Source: Butyrivibrio sp. Su6 (GTDB taxonomy: Bacteria > Bacillota > Clostridia > Lachnospirales > Lachnospiraceae). Taken from it: a DNA stretch of 64,000 bases. A model generated the notes under the pieces. It saw only the letters and a list, made by a program, of their open reading frames with translations. It was not told where the DNA came from and ran no database searches. The translations under genes were made by a program, and so were the position numbers. The stretch lies in contig NZ_FNUR01000011.1 in the NCBI RefSeq assembly GCF_900108105.1, positions 85,906 to 149,905 of the forward strand. Reading direction: 5' to 3'. Below, piece by piece: positions 9,979 through 18,969 of this stretch (the first letter of the stretch is position 1; each line of letters opens with the position of its first letter).

Positions 9979-11139
9979 CTAGTAAGTAATCCTACCCATA
10001 ATAACGGGGTGATCTGCCCCTGTAACGGATGGAACATTATTACATTTCCTCTGTATTGTCTCATGGGCCAGCACCGCCATAGCTACCGCTTCTTTGGCAT
10101 CAGGATTTATTCCTGCTTCTTCTGCCTTCATCACCCGGCAATCCAAAAACAGCTCTTTTAAATATGTCATGATTGCCTCATTGTGTGCGCCGCCTCCGCT
10201 TACAATGAGCTTTGAAGGATAAACAGAGGAGAACTCTCTAACTGAATGATATACACATTCCGCTGTGTACCTGCTTACTGTCGCGATCATGTCAACTTTA
10301 CTGATATTATTAGTGGTGCAAAACTCATATATATCTTTTACGAAATCAGAATTGTAATGCTCTCTTCCCGTTGATTTCGGCGGAGCAATCTTAAGGTAAT
10401 CATCCTGCATCATATGGTCCAAAAGAGCTTTCGAAGCTTGCCCTGAAAGTGCTATTTTACCGCCTTCGTCATAGGCTTTTTCGCCCTGAGTGTAGTCCTT
10501 TACCATCTGGTCTATAAGTAAATTCCCAGGACCGGTGTCAAAAGCTACAACATCATCAATCCTACCCTTTGCCGGAAGAATGGTAATATTGGATATCCCA
10601 CCAATATTTAGCAGCGCCACATCTTTATCTTCTCTATACAAAAGAAATTCTGTATATGGCACAATTGGAGCCCCTTGTCCACCTGCTGCCATATCCCTTG
10701 GTCTAAAATCACTGACCACAGGACATCCCATTTTTTCGCAGATAAAACCAGGATCTCCAATCTGAAGTGTTCCTCTTATTGTATTACCCAGATAAGCTAC
10801 GGCTTTTGGCTGATGCCACAGGGTCTGACCATGGCACCCGACAAAAGAAATATCATGCTTATCCACACCCGCTTTCCGGCATAAACTGACACATGCGTCT
10901 GCATAGAGTTTCCCAAGGAGCTCCTGCATAAGGCATATTTCTCTGGTTCCGCCACTAGTTCCCTTCGAAAGAGATAACAATGTTTCTTTTACCTCTTCCG
11001 AATAGGGATAACATTCAAATTCTAAAAGCTCAGCTTCTACTGAGCTATTGTCCTGTGATATCTTAACAAGCGCCGCATCAATCCCGTCCATGGATGTGCC
11101 GCTCATTAAGCCAATCGCAAGTTCACTCTGACAGTGCAT
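9979..11139 (-). CDS. anmK: Anhydro-N-acetylmuramic acid kinase
   Basis: AnmK opens 1,6-anhydro-MurNAc and phosphorylates it to MurNAc-6-phosphate, the substrate of MurQ. The family signature GLMSGTSMDGIDAAL is at 10-24. DTGPGNLLID and VSGGGAHN are further ASKHA-fold motifs. The 386-residue length is normal. The start overlaps the end of murQ by 17 nt and has GGGAGG upstream, so the two are probably translationally coupled. Anhydro-MurNAc arises from lytic transglycosylases, so this gene suggests that fragments made by such enzymes, from self or neighbours, are used. Confidence 0.95.
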   Translation of the reverse strand: MHCQSELAIGLMSGTSMDGIDAALVKISQDNSSVEAELLEFECYPYSEEVKETLLSLSKGTSGGTREICLMQELLGKLYADACVSLCRKAGVDKHDISFVGCHGQTLWHQPKAVAYLGNTIRGTLQIGDPGFICEKMGCPVVSDFRPRDMAAGGQGAPIVPYTEFLLYREDKDVALLNIGGISNITILPAKGRIDDVVAFDTGPGNLLIDQMVKDYTQGEKAYDEGGKIALSGQASKALLDHMMQDDYLKIAPPKSTGREHYNSDFVKDIYEFCTTNNISKVDMIATVSRYTAECVYHSVREFSSVYPSKLIVSGGGAHNEAIMTYLKELFLDCRVMKAEEAGINPDAKEAVAMAVLAHETIQRKCNNVPSVTGADHPVIMGRITY

Positions 11140-12016
11140 CCGATATTATTCCTCCCGCATCAGCCAGTATGCTCTGTGCTTTATCAGCTTCAACGCCCTT
11201 CTTTATCATGACTATAGCTACCTTTGGCTTATAATCGCATTTTTTCAGAGTTTCAACAGCCACTTCTCTCGTAACACCTGTTGCCCTCTGAACTATGGTC
11301 TCGCATCTGTTTACAAGTTTTTCATTCGAAGCCTTAACATCAACCATCAGGTTACCATATACTTTTCCAAGTTTTATCATGGTGCCTGTGGATATCATAT
11401 TCAATATCATTTTCTCAGCAGTACCGCTCTTTAACCTGGTAGAACCTGTTATTACTTCAGGCCCTGTCTCGGGCGCAATGCCTATATCTGCAAGTTCATC
11501 TATTTCAGAACCGGGACAGCTTGTCACACCTACCACTTTGCAGCCAATGCTTCGCGCATACTTCATAGCGCCGATAACATAAGGAGTTCTGCCTGAAGCA
11601 GCAAGCCCTACTACCAGGTCTCTGTCAGATAATCTTTTCTCCTCCAGGTCTTTTGCCCCAAGTTCATAGGAATCCTCTGCCCCTTCCACAGCTGAAAAGA
11701 TAGCAGTAGTTCCACCGGCAATCAGCCCCAGCACCATTGATGGGTCCGTTGAAAAAGTCGGAGGGCACTCAACTGCATCCAGGATTCCCAATCTCCCTGA
11801 TGTGCCGCATCCAACGTATATTAGCCTTCCGCCAACTTTCAACCGCTCCGCAGCACTTTCAATTGCCTCTGCAACCTGTGGCAATACTTTTTCAACTGCA
11901 TATGCTACCTGCTTATCTTCACTGTTGATGAGTTTTACCATCTCCAATGTATCAAGTCTGTCGATATGCTCCGTTCTCTCATTTCTTTGCTCTGTTGCTA
12001 TATTAGAAAGATCCAT
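11123..12016 (-). CDS. murQ: N-acetylmuramic acid 6-phosphate etherase
   Basis: MurQ cleaves the lactyl ether of MurNAc-6-phosphate, giving GlcNAc-6-phosphate and D-lactate. The SIS-domain motif GCGTSGRLGILDAVECPPTF contains Glu83, which corresponds to the catalytic Glu of characterised MurQ. A second conserved stretch TGSTRLKSGTAEKMILNM is present. The 297 residues are full length. It sits directly behind the permease genes and in front of anmK. With the kinases it converts the cluster's muramic acid input to GlcNAc-6-phosphate; NagB is in the cluster but no NagA deacetylase is in this window. Confidence 0.96.
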   Translation of the reverse strand: MDLSNIATEQRNERTEHIDRLDTLEMVKLINSEDKQVAYAVEKVLPQVAEAIESAAERLKVGGRLIYVGCGTSGRLGILDAVECPPTFSTDPSMVLGLIAGGTTAIFSAVEGAEDSYELGAKDLEEKRLSDRDLVVGLAASGRTPYVIGAMKYARSIGCKVVGVTSCPGSEIDELADIGIAPETGPEVITGSTRLKSGTAEKMILNMISTGTMIKLGKVYGNLMVDVKASNEKLVNRCETIVQRATGVTREVAVETLKKCDYKPKVAIVMIKKGVEADKAQSILADAGGIISDALSE

Positions 12017-12035
12017 TTATAACCTGCTCCTTATA

Positions 12036-12902
12036 TCAGCCTTTTACTGCGCCAACTGTGACGCCTTCCAAAAAGTATTTTTGTAAAGAGAAAAACAATA
12101 CAAACATAGGTATTACTGAAATGCAGGCTCCTGCCATCATCGGTGACAAAAGAGAGCCATTGGCAAACTTAAATGTCTTAAGTCCTACCTGGATTGTGTA
12201 CATTTCTTCTTTTGACGTAACCAGAAATGGCCAAAAGAAAGTGTTCCACGAATTCAGGAACGTGTTTATTGCCATTACTGACAGAATTGTCTTTGATAAA
12301 GGAAGGATTATTTTGTTGAAGATCATAAGCTGACTGCATCCTTCAATTTTTGCACTTTCAATAAGCGCGGTTGGAATTCCCTGAAAAAACTGTTTAGCCA
12401 TAAAAATGTTGTAGGCTGTGCACATCCCCGGAAGTATCAGCGCGGGGTATGTGTTTGTCATATGGAAGTTTTTTACTATTAAAATATAAAGCGGTACCTG
12501 CGTAACCTGATAAGGTATCATCATTGAAAGCAGTATTACAAAAAACAGAAAACTCCTGCCTCTGAATTTGATTTTTGAAAATGCATAACCTGCCATTCCG
12601 GCAAAGATAACATTTCCAAGTACAGTAAAGGTTGCCACAATAATACTGTTCCAGATCCACTTCAGCGAATAATTGCTAAAGCTTATAAATGCCTTATAGG
12701 AATCAAACGACCACCTTCCCGGAAAAATGTTGTAGGACGTGGATGCAGATTCGATAGCAGGTCCAAACGACCACGCAAACATATATACAATTGGGAACAG
12801 TGATACTGCTGCAAACGCGATCAAAAAGACTGCGATCAGAGAATTTCTTATGTAAAAAATACTTCTATTATGTAGATGTTGAGAATAAAGTCCAGTTGCC
12901 AT
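12036..12902 (-). CDS. Carbohydrate ABC transporter permease, MalG type (CUT1)
   Basis: The 288 residues contain six predicted membrane helices and the EAA-type loop (ALIESAKIEGCSQLMIFNKIILPLSKTILS) that docks the ATPase. The C-terminus ends GVTVGAVKG, typical of MalG-like inner-membrane components. AGGGGAAAG precedes the ATG. It pairs with the MalF-type permease just upstream and the binding lipoprotein at 13917. No ATPase is encoded nearby, so a shared MsmX/MsmK-type ATPase elsewhere is likely. From its neighbours the substrate is probably a muropeptide sugar such as MurNAc or GlcNAc-MurNAc. Confidence 0.9.
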   Translation of the reverse strand: MATGLYSQHLHNRSIFYIRNSLIAVFLIAFAAVSLFPIVYMFAWSFGPAIESASTSYNIFPGRWSFDSYKAFISFSNYSLKWIWNSIIVATFTVLGNVIFAGMAGYAFSKIKFRGRSFLFFVILLSMMIPYQVTQVPLYILIVKNFHMTNTYPALILPGMCTAYNIFMAKQFFQGIPTALIESAKIEGCSQLMIFNKIILPLSKTILSVMAINTFLNSWNTFFWPFLVTSKEEMYTIQVGLKTFKFANGSLLSPMMAGACISVIPMFVLFFSLQKYFLEGVTVGAVKG

Positions 12903-12922
12903 TTTTGCTTTCCCCTAATATG

Positions 12923-13837
12923 TCAATACTCAATATCTTCTCCCATTAACTTAAACTGGAGTGTTGTAAGTGCTGCTATAACAATTGCCAGCAAGATCGC
13001 CTGGGCGCATGCAAGTCCATATTTTCCATAGGTAAATGCATTGTTAAATATCAGCAGTCCGATCATGGTTGTATTATTATCCGGACCTCCACCTGTCATC
13101 ATGTAGGCATTCATGAACACCTGAAAAGATCCGATCACGCCCGTTACCAAAAGAAATAATGTGGTAGGTCTGCACATAGGAAGCACGATATATCTGATCT
13201 TTTGGAAAAACTTCGCTCCGTCCATTTCAGCCGCTTCATAATATGTGTTATCAATACCATGAAGTGCCGCAATGTATATGATGATATTTGCACCATGACT
13301 TGATAAAAGAGCCATAATGATCAGCGAAAGCATGGCAGTCTTACTTGACGAAAGCCAGTTCTGTGATGTTGCTCCAAAAAGAGCCAGTACTCTGTTGAAT
13401 ATTCCATTTGGAGAGGCATCATAGAGCCAAAGCCATACAACTGAGATTGCTACACCTGAAGCTATTCCAGGCAGATAGTAGATTCCTTTGAACACTGACT
13501 GCACACTCTTTGTAAAAGGAACTATCATGATCGCTATTGAAAATGAAAGTATCAGAGACAGCGGAATGACAACCACTGTATAAACAAGAGTGTTCTTGAT
13601 GGACTTCCAAAATAGGTCGTTTCCCAATGCTGTTATGTAGTTTTCAAATCCAACAAATTCAGAACCGAATGGCTTATATTCCTGAAAACTGGTAATCACC
13701 GCGGATATCACAGGATAAAGGGTAAAGATCACGAATACAGCTACTGCCACACCTATAAATCCCCATCCGCTTATGTTGTCTGCCATATGATATCTTGGCT
13801 TTGAAAGATTCTTTTTTTGTATTTCCTGCTTTTTCAA
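12923..13837 (-). CDS. Carbohydrate ABC transporter permease, MalF type (CUT1)
   Basis: The protein has six predicted membrane helices and the EAA loop (YYEAAEMDGAKFFQKIRYIVLPM). An upstream in-frame GTG at 13846 overlaps the AAGGAG ribosome site, so I prefer the TTG at 13837, eight nucleotides behind that site, giving 304 residues. It forms the translocation pore with the following MalG-type protein. A stable hairpin separates it from the binding-protein gene upstream. Confidence 0.88.
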   Translation of the reverse strand: MKKQEIQKKNLSKPRYHMADNISGWGFIGVAVAVFVIFTLYPVISAVITSFQEYKPFGSEFVGFENYITALGNDLFWKSIKNTLVYTVVVIPLSLILSFSIAIMIVPFTKSVQSVFKGIYYLPGIASGVAISVVWLWLYDASPNGIFNRVLALFGATSQNWLSSSKTAMLSLIIMALLSSHGANIIIYIAALHGIDNTYYEAAEMDGAKFFQKIRYIVLPMCRPTTLFLLVTGVIGSFQVFMNAYMMTGGGPDNNTTMIGLLIFNNAFTYGKYGLACAQAILLAIVIAALTTLQFKLMGEDIEY

Positions 13838-13857
13838 GGGTTGCACTCCTTTTAAGA

Positions 13858-13888
13858 AAGCCCCACCTGCTCTCGGCGGGAGGGGCTT
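13858..13888 (-). terminator. Intercistronic hairpin between binding protein and permease genes
   Basis: AAGCCCC at 13858-13864 pairs with GGGGCTT at 13882-13888, and the inner CCTGC/GCGGG adds five pairs including one wobble. On the minus strand it is followed by TCTT. Such partial terminators behind a binding-protein gene commonly leave more mRNA for that protein than for the permeases; that role is inferred here. Confidence 0.72.
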
Positions 13889-13916
13889 TTCACATTTTCA
13901 TGTGGTCTTGATTTAT

Positions 13917-15374
13917 TTATTTGATCCAGCCGGATGCACAGTTCTCTTCGCCAAAGAGCTTATATGCTTCTGTGCAGATTGCATCATACACATCCTTAGC
14001 AGTTGTCTCGCCTGCAAGAAGTGCCTGGAACTTAGGAACGATTGTCTCATCCATCATTGTCTTTGCGTTAGCACTCTGCTCTGCAGAAATACCTGTAGGA
14101 GGTGCAACAACCTTAGAAATAGCATATGCTACAGCTGCTGCGTTCTCATCTGACTGATCAAGCTCGAAGCTTTCCTGTGCCTTTCTAGCTGATTCGCAAA
14201 CACCTGTAAGATATACAGCGTTATCTACAGTTGCAGCTCTTTCACCTGAGCAAAGGAAATCCATGAACTTGAGAACATTCTGAAGGTGCTCATCAGTTGT
14301 GTTGTTGTTTCTGAGTGCGATCATTCCGTCAACTGTACCAAATACTGATGCTGTTGCATTGTCCATTGTTGGAACAGGAAGGAATACATATTCCATCTCA
14401 ATTGTTCCCTCAACTGCCTCAGGGTCTTTTGCCTGCATCTTCTCAATATTTCTCTTGATATTGTTTTCAAAAAGAGGCATTGCCTTACCTGTAAGCATTG
14501 TCTGGCCTGTCTGAAGCATTACAAGTCTCTGGCCTGCTTCTACAGCGTAGTTAGGCATATAACCTGAGGATGTCATTGTCTCAACAGCTTCAAGAAGTGA
14601 AAGCATATTGTCTGATGTATAAGAATACTTAAGATCCTGTGTGAAGCTTGAAGTAATTCCTGCTGCTACACCAAAAATATTTATGAAGTCCTGTGTTGTT
14701 GCGCCTGCGTTGGCAAATACAAAACCAAAGCGGTCACTTGTTGTTCCGTTTTTGATAACATCCAGGAACTGATCATATGTCCAGCCACTGGTCTGAATCT
14801 TGGTAACATCTGCGCCTGCAGCCTCGAGCATCTCTCTGTTTCCGCCAAGGGCCTGAATTGTGATATAAAGTGGAAGTCCATAGAGAGTTCCCTCAAGAGT
14901 CATATAATCCAGCGCATTCTGATCATAGTCTGCAAGTCTTTCAGGATCTATGTACTTAGAGATATCAATTGCTGTTCCGTTCTCTACATAAGAACCTATA
15001 GCTGCATAGCTTACTTCTGCAATATCAGGAGCTTCGCCGGCGAGTGCCATTGTTGTGAGTTTTTCTGTGTGATCATCCCAGCTTGTTGATATAACATCAA
15101 TTGTGATGTTGGGATATTCTTTATTAAATTCGCTTATCCATCCCCCTAAAAGATCAACATAGTCTCCCGTAATTGGTGGAACCATAATTGTGATCGTGTC
15201 TGTAACATCAGAAGCAGCTGCTGTCTCCTCAGCCTTAGCCTCTTCAGTTTTTGTTTCTGCCTGCTGGGTCTCACTTCCAGCTGTCTGGGTCTCTGTAGCA
15301 GCATTGCCACATGCCACAAGGCTTGAAATCATTGCCACAGACAAAACCGATGCCAATACCTTTTTTACTTTCAT
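13917..15374 (-). CDS. Extracellular sugar-binding lipoprotein (ABC transporter, family 1)
   Basis: The start is the ATG at 15374, preceded by AAGGAGGG; longer in-frame starts lack a site. The first 22 residues form a lipoprotein signal peptide ending in LVAC, so the mature protein is lipid-anchored at Cys22. An acidic Glu/Thr/Ala-rich linker follows, then a type 1 solute-binding fold. Of 485 residues total. It is the first gene after the regulator and candidate operators, and the following permeases and murQ/anmK/namZ genes point to amino-sugar ligands from peptidoglycan. Specificity is inferred from context only. Confidence 0.88.
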   Translation of the reverse strand: MKVKKVLASVLSVAMISSLVACGNAATETQTAGSETQQAETKTEEAKAEETAAASDVTDTITIMVPPITGDYVDLLGGWISEFNKEYPNITIDVISTSWDDHTEKLTTMALAGEAPDIAEVSYAAIGSYVENGTAIDISKYIDPERLADYDQNALDYMTLEGTLYGLPLYITIQALGGNREMLEAAGADVTKIQTSGWTYDQFLDVIKNGTTSDRFGFVFANAGATTQDFINIFGVAAGITSSFTQDLKYSYTSDNMLSLLEAVETMTSSGYMPNYAVEAGQRLVMLQTGQTMLTGKAMPLFENNIKRNIEKMQAKDPEAVEGTIEMEYVFLPVPTMDNATASVFGTVDGMIALRNNNTTDEHLQNVLKFMDFLCSGERAATVDNAVYLTGVCESARKAQESFELDQSDENAAAVAYAISKVVAPPTGISAEQSANAKTMMDETIVPKFQALLAGETTAKDVYDAICTEAYKLFGEENCASGWIK

Positions 15375-15429
15375 ACATTCCCTCCTTATATGGATATAAC
15401 TTGAATCCCGAAACAAATACCTTAACTAA

Positions 15430-15458
15430 ATGTTAGACCTTTGATAACACTTTTTCAA
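15430..15458 (-). promoter_or_regulatory. Probable sigma-A promoter of the amino-sugar import operon
   Basis: On the minus strand TTGAAA (complement of 15453-15458) and TAACAT (complement of 15430-15435) are separated by 17 bp. The -10 box is about 56 bp upstream of the lipoprotein start. Read from sequence only. Confidence 0.55.
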
Positions 15459-15488
15459 CAATGTTACATCATTACGAAACATTGTTTC
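15454..15488. promoter_or_regulatory. Candidate MurR/RpiR operators
   Basis: GAAACATTGTTTC at 15476-15488 is a perfect inverted repeat of GAAAC around three bases. A degenerate second copy (TTCAACAATGTTACA) starts at 15454 and overlaps the putative -35 box; the centres are about 23 bp apart. The RpiR-family gene ends only 28 bp away. Two tandem palindromes at a promoter next to a regulator gene suggest its binding sites. Confidence 0.5.
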
Positions 15489-15515
15489 ATATTCTGTAAC
15501 TTTTCGGTTGCCGCG

Positions 15516-16373
15516 TCAGTTTTCAGAATTCTTTTCTATATGGGTGGAATTTATCTGACTTATGCAATAGTCATAATTTGCCGTAGCATAGGCGGTAAAG
15601 AGAATATCTACGATATTAAGTTGTGCCATTCGGGAAGAAGTTGCCCCACTTCTGAAAAGAGACTCGCTGGCAGGAGTGTAGAGCACATGGTCCGCCATTT
15701 TTGACATAGTCGAAGGGGCGAATCGTGTTATAAGAATGCTGGGAGTGTGGTTTATCCCTATCGCTTCCATACATTTGATCATTTCTGATGTCTCACCGGA
15801 ATAAGAAATAAAAATAGCTACGTCCTCAGGCTGGGAATTTTTGGCAATAAGATATTGAGAATGCCAGTCCTGAGCTATCAGACACAGCTTATTAACTCGC
15901 AAAAATTTGAGGTAAGCATCTTCTGCTACACATAAAGAAGCTCCCATTCCGAACATTCTAAGGCACCTGGCATCAGCTATAAGCTTTGTACACTCTTCAA
16001 CCCTGTCCACATCCAAAAGCTGCTGAGTCTCCTGCAGAGTCATGATGTTTCTGCTTGTTGTCTTATCGATAATAGTTTTTATGCTGTCATCTTTTCTTAT
16101 GCTATCGCCATTATCCCGCTGCTTACCGTTGTACTGCGCAAGCTCGTAAAGAACAGCCTGTCTGAACTCCTTATAGCCATCAAAGCCAAGATGCTTTGTA
16201 AGTCTCACGATAGTTGCAGGTGAAACATATACCTCTTTTGCCAGCTCCCTTATTCCATTTTCAATTACAATGTTGGGGTCACTAAGGATGTGCTCTGCTG
16301 CCATTTTTTCTGCACTTCCGATATACCCCTGCATTTCTCTAAGTCTAAGTAAAGGATTTTTCACGTCTGTCAC
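15516..16373 (-). CDS. RpiR-family transcriptional regulator (MurR-like)
   Basis: The N-terminal helix-turn-helix (about residues 1-77, including VSPATIVRLTKHLGFDGYKEF) and the C-terminal SIS domain are those of RpiR/MurR regulators, whose SIS domain binds phosphosugars. MurR of E. coli responds to MurNAc-6-phosphate and represses murQ-murP. The 285-residue protein begins with GTG seven nucleotides behind the nagB stop, so it is probably co-transcribed with nagB. It is followed by palindromic sites in front of the transporter operon. The effector is likely MurNAc-6-phosphate or GlcNAc-6-phosphate, by context. Confidence 0.85.
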   Translation of the reverse strand: MTDVKNPLLRLREMQGYIGSAEKMAAEHILSDPNIVIENGIRELAKEVYVSPATIVRLTKHLGFDGYKEFRQAVLYELAQYNGKQRDNGDSIRKDDSIKTIIDKTTSRNIMTLQETQQLLDVDRVEECTKLIADARCLRMFGMGASLCVAEDAYLKFLRVNKLCLIAQDWHSQYLIAKNSQPEDVAIFISYSGETSEMIKCMEAIGINHTPSILITRFAPSTMSKMADHVLYTPASESLFRSGATSSRMAQLNIVDILFTAYATANYDYCISQINSTHIEKNSEN

Positions 16374-16379
16374 CAGCTT

Positions 16380-17105
16380 TCAGATCAGCGACAGCGCTGC
16401 TTCATCAGCAACAAGCGTAAAGTCAGGATGAAGCTGAAGTATAGATGCAGGAACCTGCGGTGTTATCTTGCCAAAAAAAGCTTCTTTGATAATTGATGCC
16501 TTCTTTTCACCATTTGCAACCATCACGATTTTTTTAGCTTTCATGATAGTTCCGATTCCCATTGTATATGCCTGGCGAGGCACCATAGATACATCTGCAA
16601 AAAATCTCTTGTTTGCCTCTATTGTGCTCTCTGTAAGATCAACGATATGTGTTTTGACCGGGAAAAAATCTGCCGGCTCATTAAATCCTATATGGCCGTT
16701 ATTACCTATTCCAAGGAGCTGCAGATCAATTCCTCCCAAAGCCTCAATAGCCTTCTCATAACGGTCACACTCGCCTTCCGCATCTTTGTTGGTCCCATCG
16801 GGAATATTGACGTTGTTTAAATCTATATTAACCTTTGAAAAAAGGTTTGAATTCATAAAGTATTTGTAGCTCTGATCATTTTGTGGATCAAGACCTACGT
16901 ATTCATCAAGATTAGCTGTCCTTACCAAAGAAAAATCCAAATCTCCAGCCTTGTACATCTCTACAAGGCGCTCATACAACCCTATTGGTGAAGAACCAGT
17001 TGCAAGCCCAAGAACACTGTCCGGTTTCAAAATAATCTGTGATGCCAGTATGTTAGCAGCCTTTCTGCTAAGTTCGCCATAATCTTTTGCTCTTACTATC
17101 TCCAT
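16380..17105 (-). CDS. nagB: Glucosamine-6-phosphate deaminase
   Basis: NagB converts glucosamine-6-phosphate to fructose-6-phosphate and ammonia, linking amino sugars to glycolysis. LATGSSPIGLYERL at 34-47 binds the phosphate. LDEYVGL at 66-72 and GIGNNGHIGFNEP at 132-144 are active-site motifs, with His138 and Glu143 matching catalytic residues of the family. The 241-residue length is that of the short Gram-positive form, without the allosteric tail of the E. coli enzyme. GAGGAAAG precedes the ATG. It is the first gene of the amino-sugar cluster, followed by the regulator. Confidence 0.95.
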   Translation of the reverse strand: MEIVRAKDYGELSRKAANILASQIILKPDSVLGLATGSSPIGLYERLVEMYKAGDLDFSLVRTANLDEYVGLDPQNDQSYKYFMNSNLFSKVNIDLNNVNIPDGTNKDAEGECDRYEKAIEALGGIDLQLLGIGNNGHIGFNEPADFFPVKTHIVDLTESTIEANKRFFADVSMVPRQAYTMGIGTIMKAKKIVMVANGEKKASIIKEAFFGKITPQVPASILQLHPDFTLVADEAALSLI

Positions 17106-17206
17106 ACTTTCCTCCTCACATTCTAATTCACATAACCCCTATAATATTATTATATATCATATCTATGTCATCGCATATCCGATAAGCTTTTTACTTTTTG
17201 CATTGT

Positions 17207-17234
17207 AAAGGGGCTGCCGTTAGACAGCCCCTCC
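17207..17234 (-). terminator. Terminator behind the 17270-20753 transporter operon
   Basis: GGGGCTG at 17210-17216 pairs with CAGCCCC at 17225-17231 around an eight-base loop; short AAAG/CTTT flanks extend it. Only a few T residues follow on the minus strand. It lies 36 bp behind the binding-protein stop. Confidence 0.7.
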
Positions 17235-17269
17235 TTTATATATACATACCTTCTCTAAGTATTTATATA

Positions 17270-18904
17270 TCAGTTGATTGAATCGTAGTATGCAGCTCTT
17301 GAATCAAGGATCTTCTGAAGTCCTGAATTAACAAGTTCCTGATATCCGCTCTCGTAAACAGATTCAAACTGATCTGCAGGAGCACAGATACATGTGTAAA
17401 CAAATGAAAGCATCTTGTTCTTTATATCTGTTCCGTATGTAGCCTGCTCATCAGAAACATATCCGTATACAGGGAAACGATACTTACCAGTCTGGCAAAC
17501 TGTGTAGTAGTTCTTGTACCAGTCAACTGAAGCCCAATCCTGCTCCTGTGTCTGGTAGTTTGACTCTGCCATTGTATCGTAGTTGTTTACCCAGTCAAAG
17601 TTGAGGTTCATGATGCAAAGGTCATCACATGTTCCAGGATATCCCTTAGCTTCCTTGTCAGCTGATGAAGGCTCTACAGCTACGCCAAGATCGTTGTATG
17701 TGAGGTCTGGTGTGTAACGAACCTGAACTGCGTTTGCTGGATCTGCAAGCCAGTTGAGGTACTTCATGCATGCTACTGCCTGCTCATCAGAAGTTGTCTC
17801 CTGAGGAATCATTACGAACATAGCATATCTGTACTCATAAGGTGTTCTGTATGATCCGTCTGGAAGATCGAAGCACTGTACAGGGATGAATGAAGCATCT
17901 TCAGCACCAAGTGTTGTGTTGAGAACTGCTGTTGAATCCCAAATATGTGTTGTGTCATCAAGAACAAATCCAATCTTGCCGTTTGCTACATCTGCAAGGA
18001 ATACAGACTCATCTGTATCTGTTGGGAAGTCCTGAGTGATAAGACCATCGTTGTACCATGTATTGAGCTGCTTGAGACCATCCTTTGATCCCGGAGCAAC
18101 TGCCATGTATGCTTCAGCGTATGTGTAAGCAAACTTGTCATCTGGAATATCTACATAAGATCCAAGGAAGTTAAGATACATCTTCTCTGTATCAGCACGT
18201 CCGCTCATGCCCCAAGGTGTTCCAAGTCCTGCATCCTTTACAGCATAAAGGTACTTGCCAAGTTCTTCTTTGGTCTTAGGAACATCCATTCCGAGCTGAT
18301 CAAGCCAATCCTTACGGATATAAGCTGTGTGACGGGCATTTTCTGTTCCTCTCTGTTTCATAACAGCGAACTTCTGATCACCAAGATCAGCGATACCTGT
18401 CTGCGCTTCGCCACAGTACTGCTCAATGTTTGAACCATACTGCTTGTAAAGATCTGAAAGATCTCTTAAAGCTCCGCTTGATGCGTAATTGTAGAAAAGA
18501 TCCTGTGAATATGTCATTACGATATTAGGAGCTGTTCCACCTGACATCATAATGTTAACTTTGTCATCTGACTCTGATCTTGGAACAGAAACGTATGAAA
18601 CGTTAATGTTGTAAAGATCTTTCATCTGCTGCTGGATCCACTGTGTAAGTGCGTTATCTTCAGTTGTTGTGTTAGGTGCAGCATTTCCTCTGTCCCATAC
18701 CATAACTGTGATATCTACTTCATCGCCCTTAAGATCCTCTGCTGGGGCCTCTGTAGTAGCAGTTGCATCAGTTGTCTGAGTTGCATTGTCTGTAGTTGTT
18801 GTAGTATCAGTCTGTGTTGTTGTGCCTGATGAGCTGCCGCAGCCTGTCATTGCGCCTACTACCATAGCTGCGCTAAGAAGTGTTGCCAATAGTTTCTTTT
18901 TCAT
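17270..18904 (-). CDS. LplA-type sugar-binding lipoprotein
   Basis: The 544-residue protein starts with a lipoprotein signal peptide (MKKKLLATLLSAAMVVGAMT, then Cys21 in an AMTGC lipobox) and a long Thr/Asp/Ala-rich linker, then an extended solute-binding fold. Its size and its partners (LplB- and YtcP-like permeases) place it among the large carbohydrate-binding proteins that import oligosaccharides or glycosylated compounds in Lachnospiraceae and Paenibacillus. The ligand cannot be deduced. AAGGAGG precedes the ATG. It is the last gene of a three-gene operon. Confidence 0.88.
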   Translation of the reverse strand: MKKKLLATLLSAAMVVGAMTGCGSSSGTTTQTDTTTTTDNATQTTDATATTEAPAEDLKGDEVDITVMVWDRGNAAPNTTTEDNALTQWIQQQMKDLYNINVSYVSVPRSESDDKVNIMMSGGTAPNIVMTYSQDLFYNYASSGALRDLSDLYKQYGSNIEQYCGEAQTGIADLGDQKFAVMKQRGTENARHTAYIRKDWLDQLGMDVPKTKEELGKYLYAVKDAGLGTPWGMSGRADTEKMYLNFLGSYVDIPDDKFAYTYAEAYMAVAPGSKDGLKQLNTWYNDGLITQDFPTDTDESVFLADVANGKIGFVLDDTTHIWDSTAVLNTTLGAEDASFIPVQCFDLPDGSYRTPYEYRYAMFVMIPQETTSDEQAVACMKYLNWLADPANAVQVRYTPDLTYNDLGVAVEPSSADKEAKGYPGTCDDLCIMNLNFDWVNNYDTMAESNYQTQEQDWASVDWYKNYYTVCQTGKYRFPVYGYVSDEQATYGTDIKNKMLSFVYTCICAPADQFESVYESGYQELVNSGLQKILDSRAAYYDSIN

Positions 18905-18969
18905 TTGAATCCTCCTTTTAGAAAATAAAATCTGAACTCGCTTAGAGTTACATTCTTTTAATAAGGTAG

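Noticed and set aside
17106..17269. A glmS-type or other known riboswitch upstream of nagB
   Set aside because: The region is AT-rich with no conserved core that I recognise; only the terminator of the neighbouring operon is clear.
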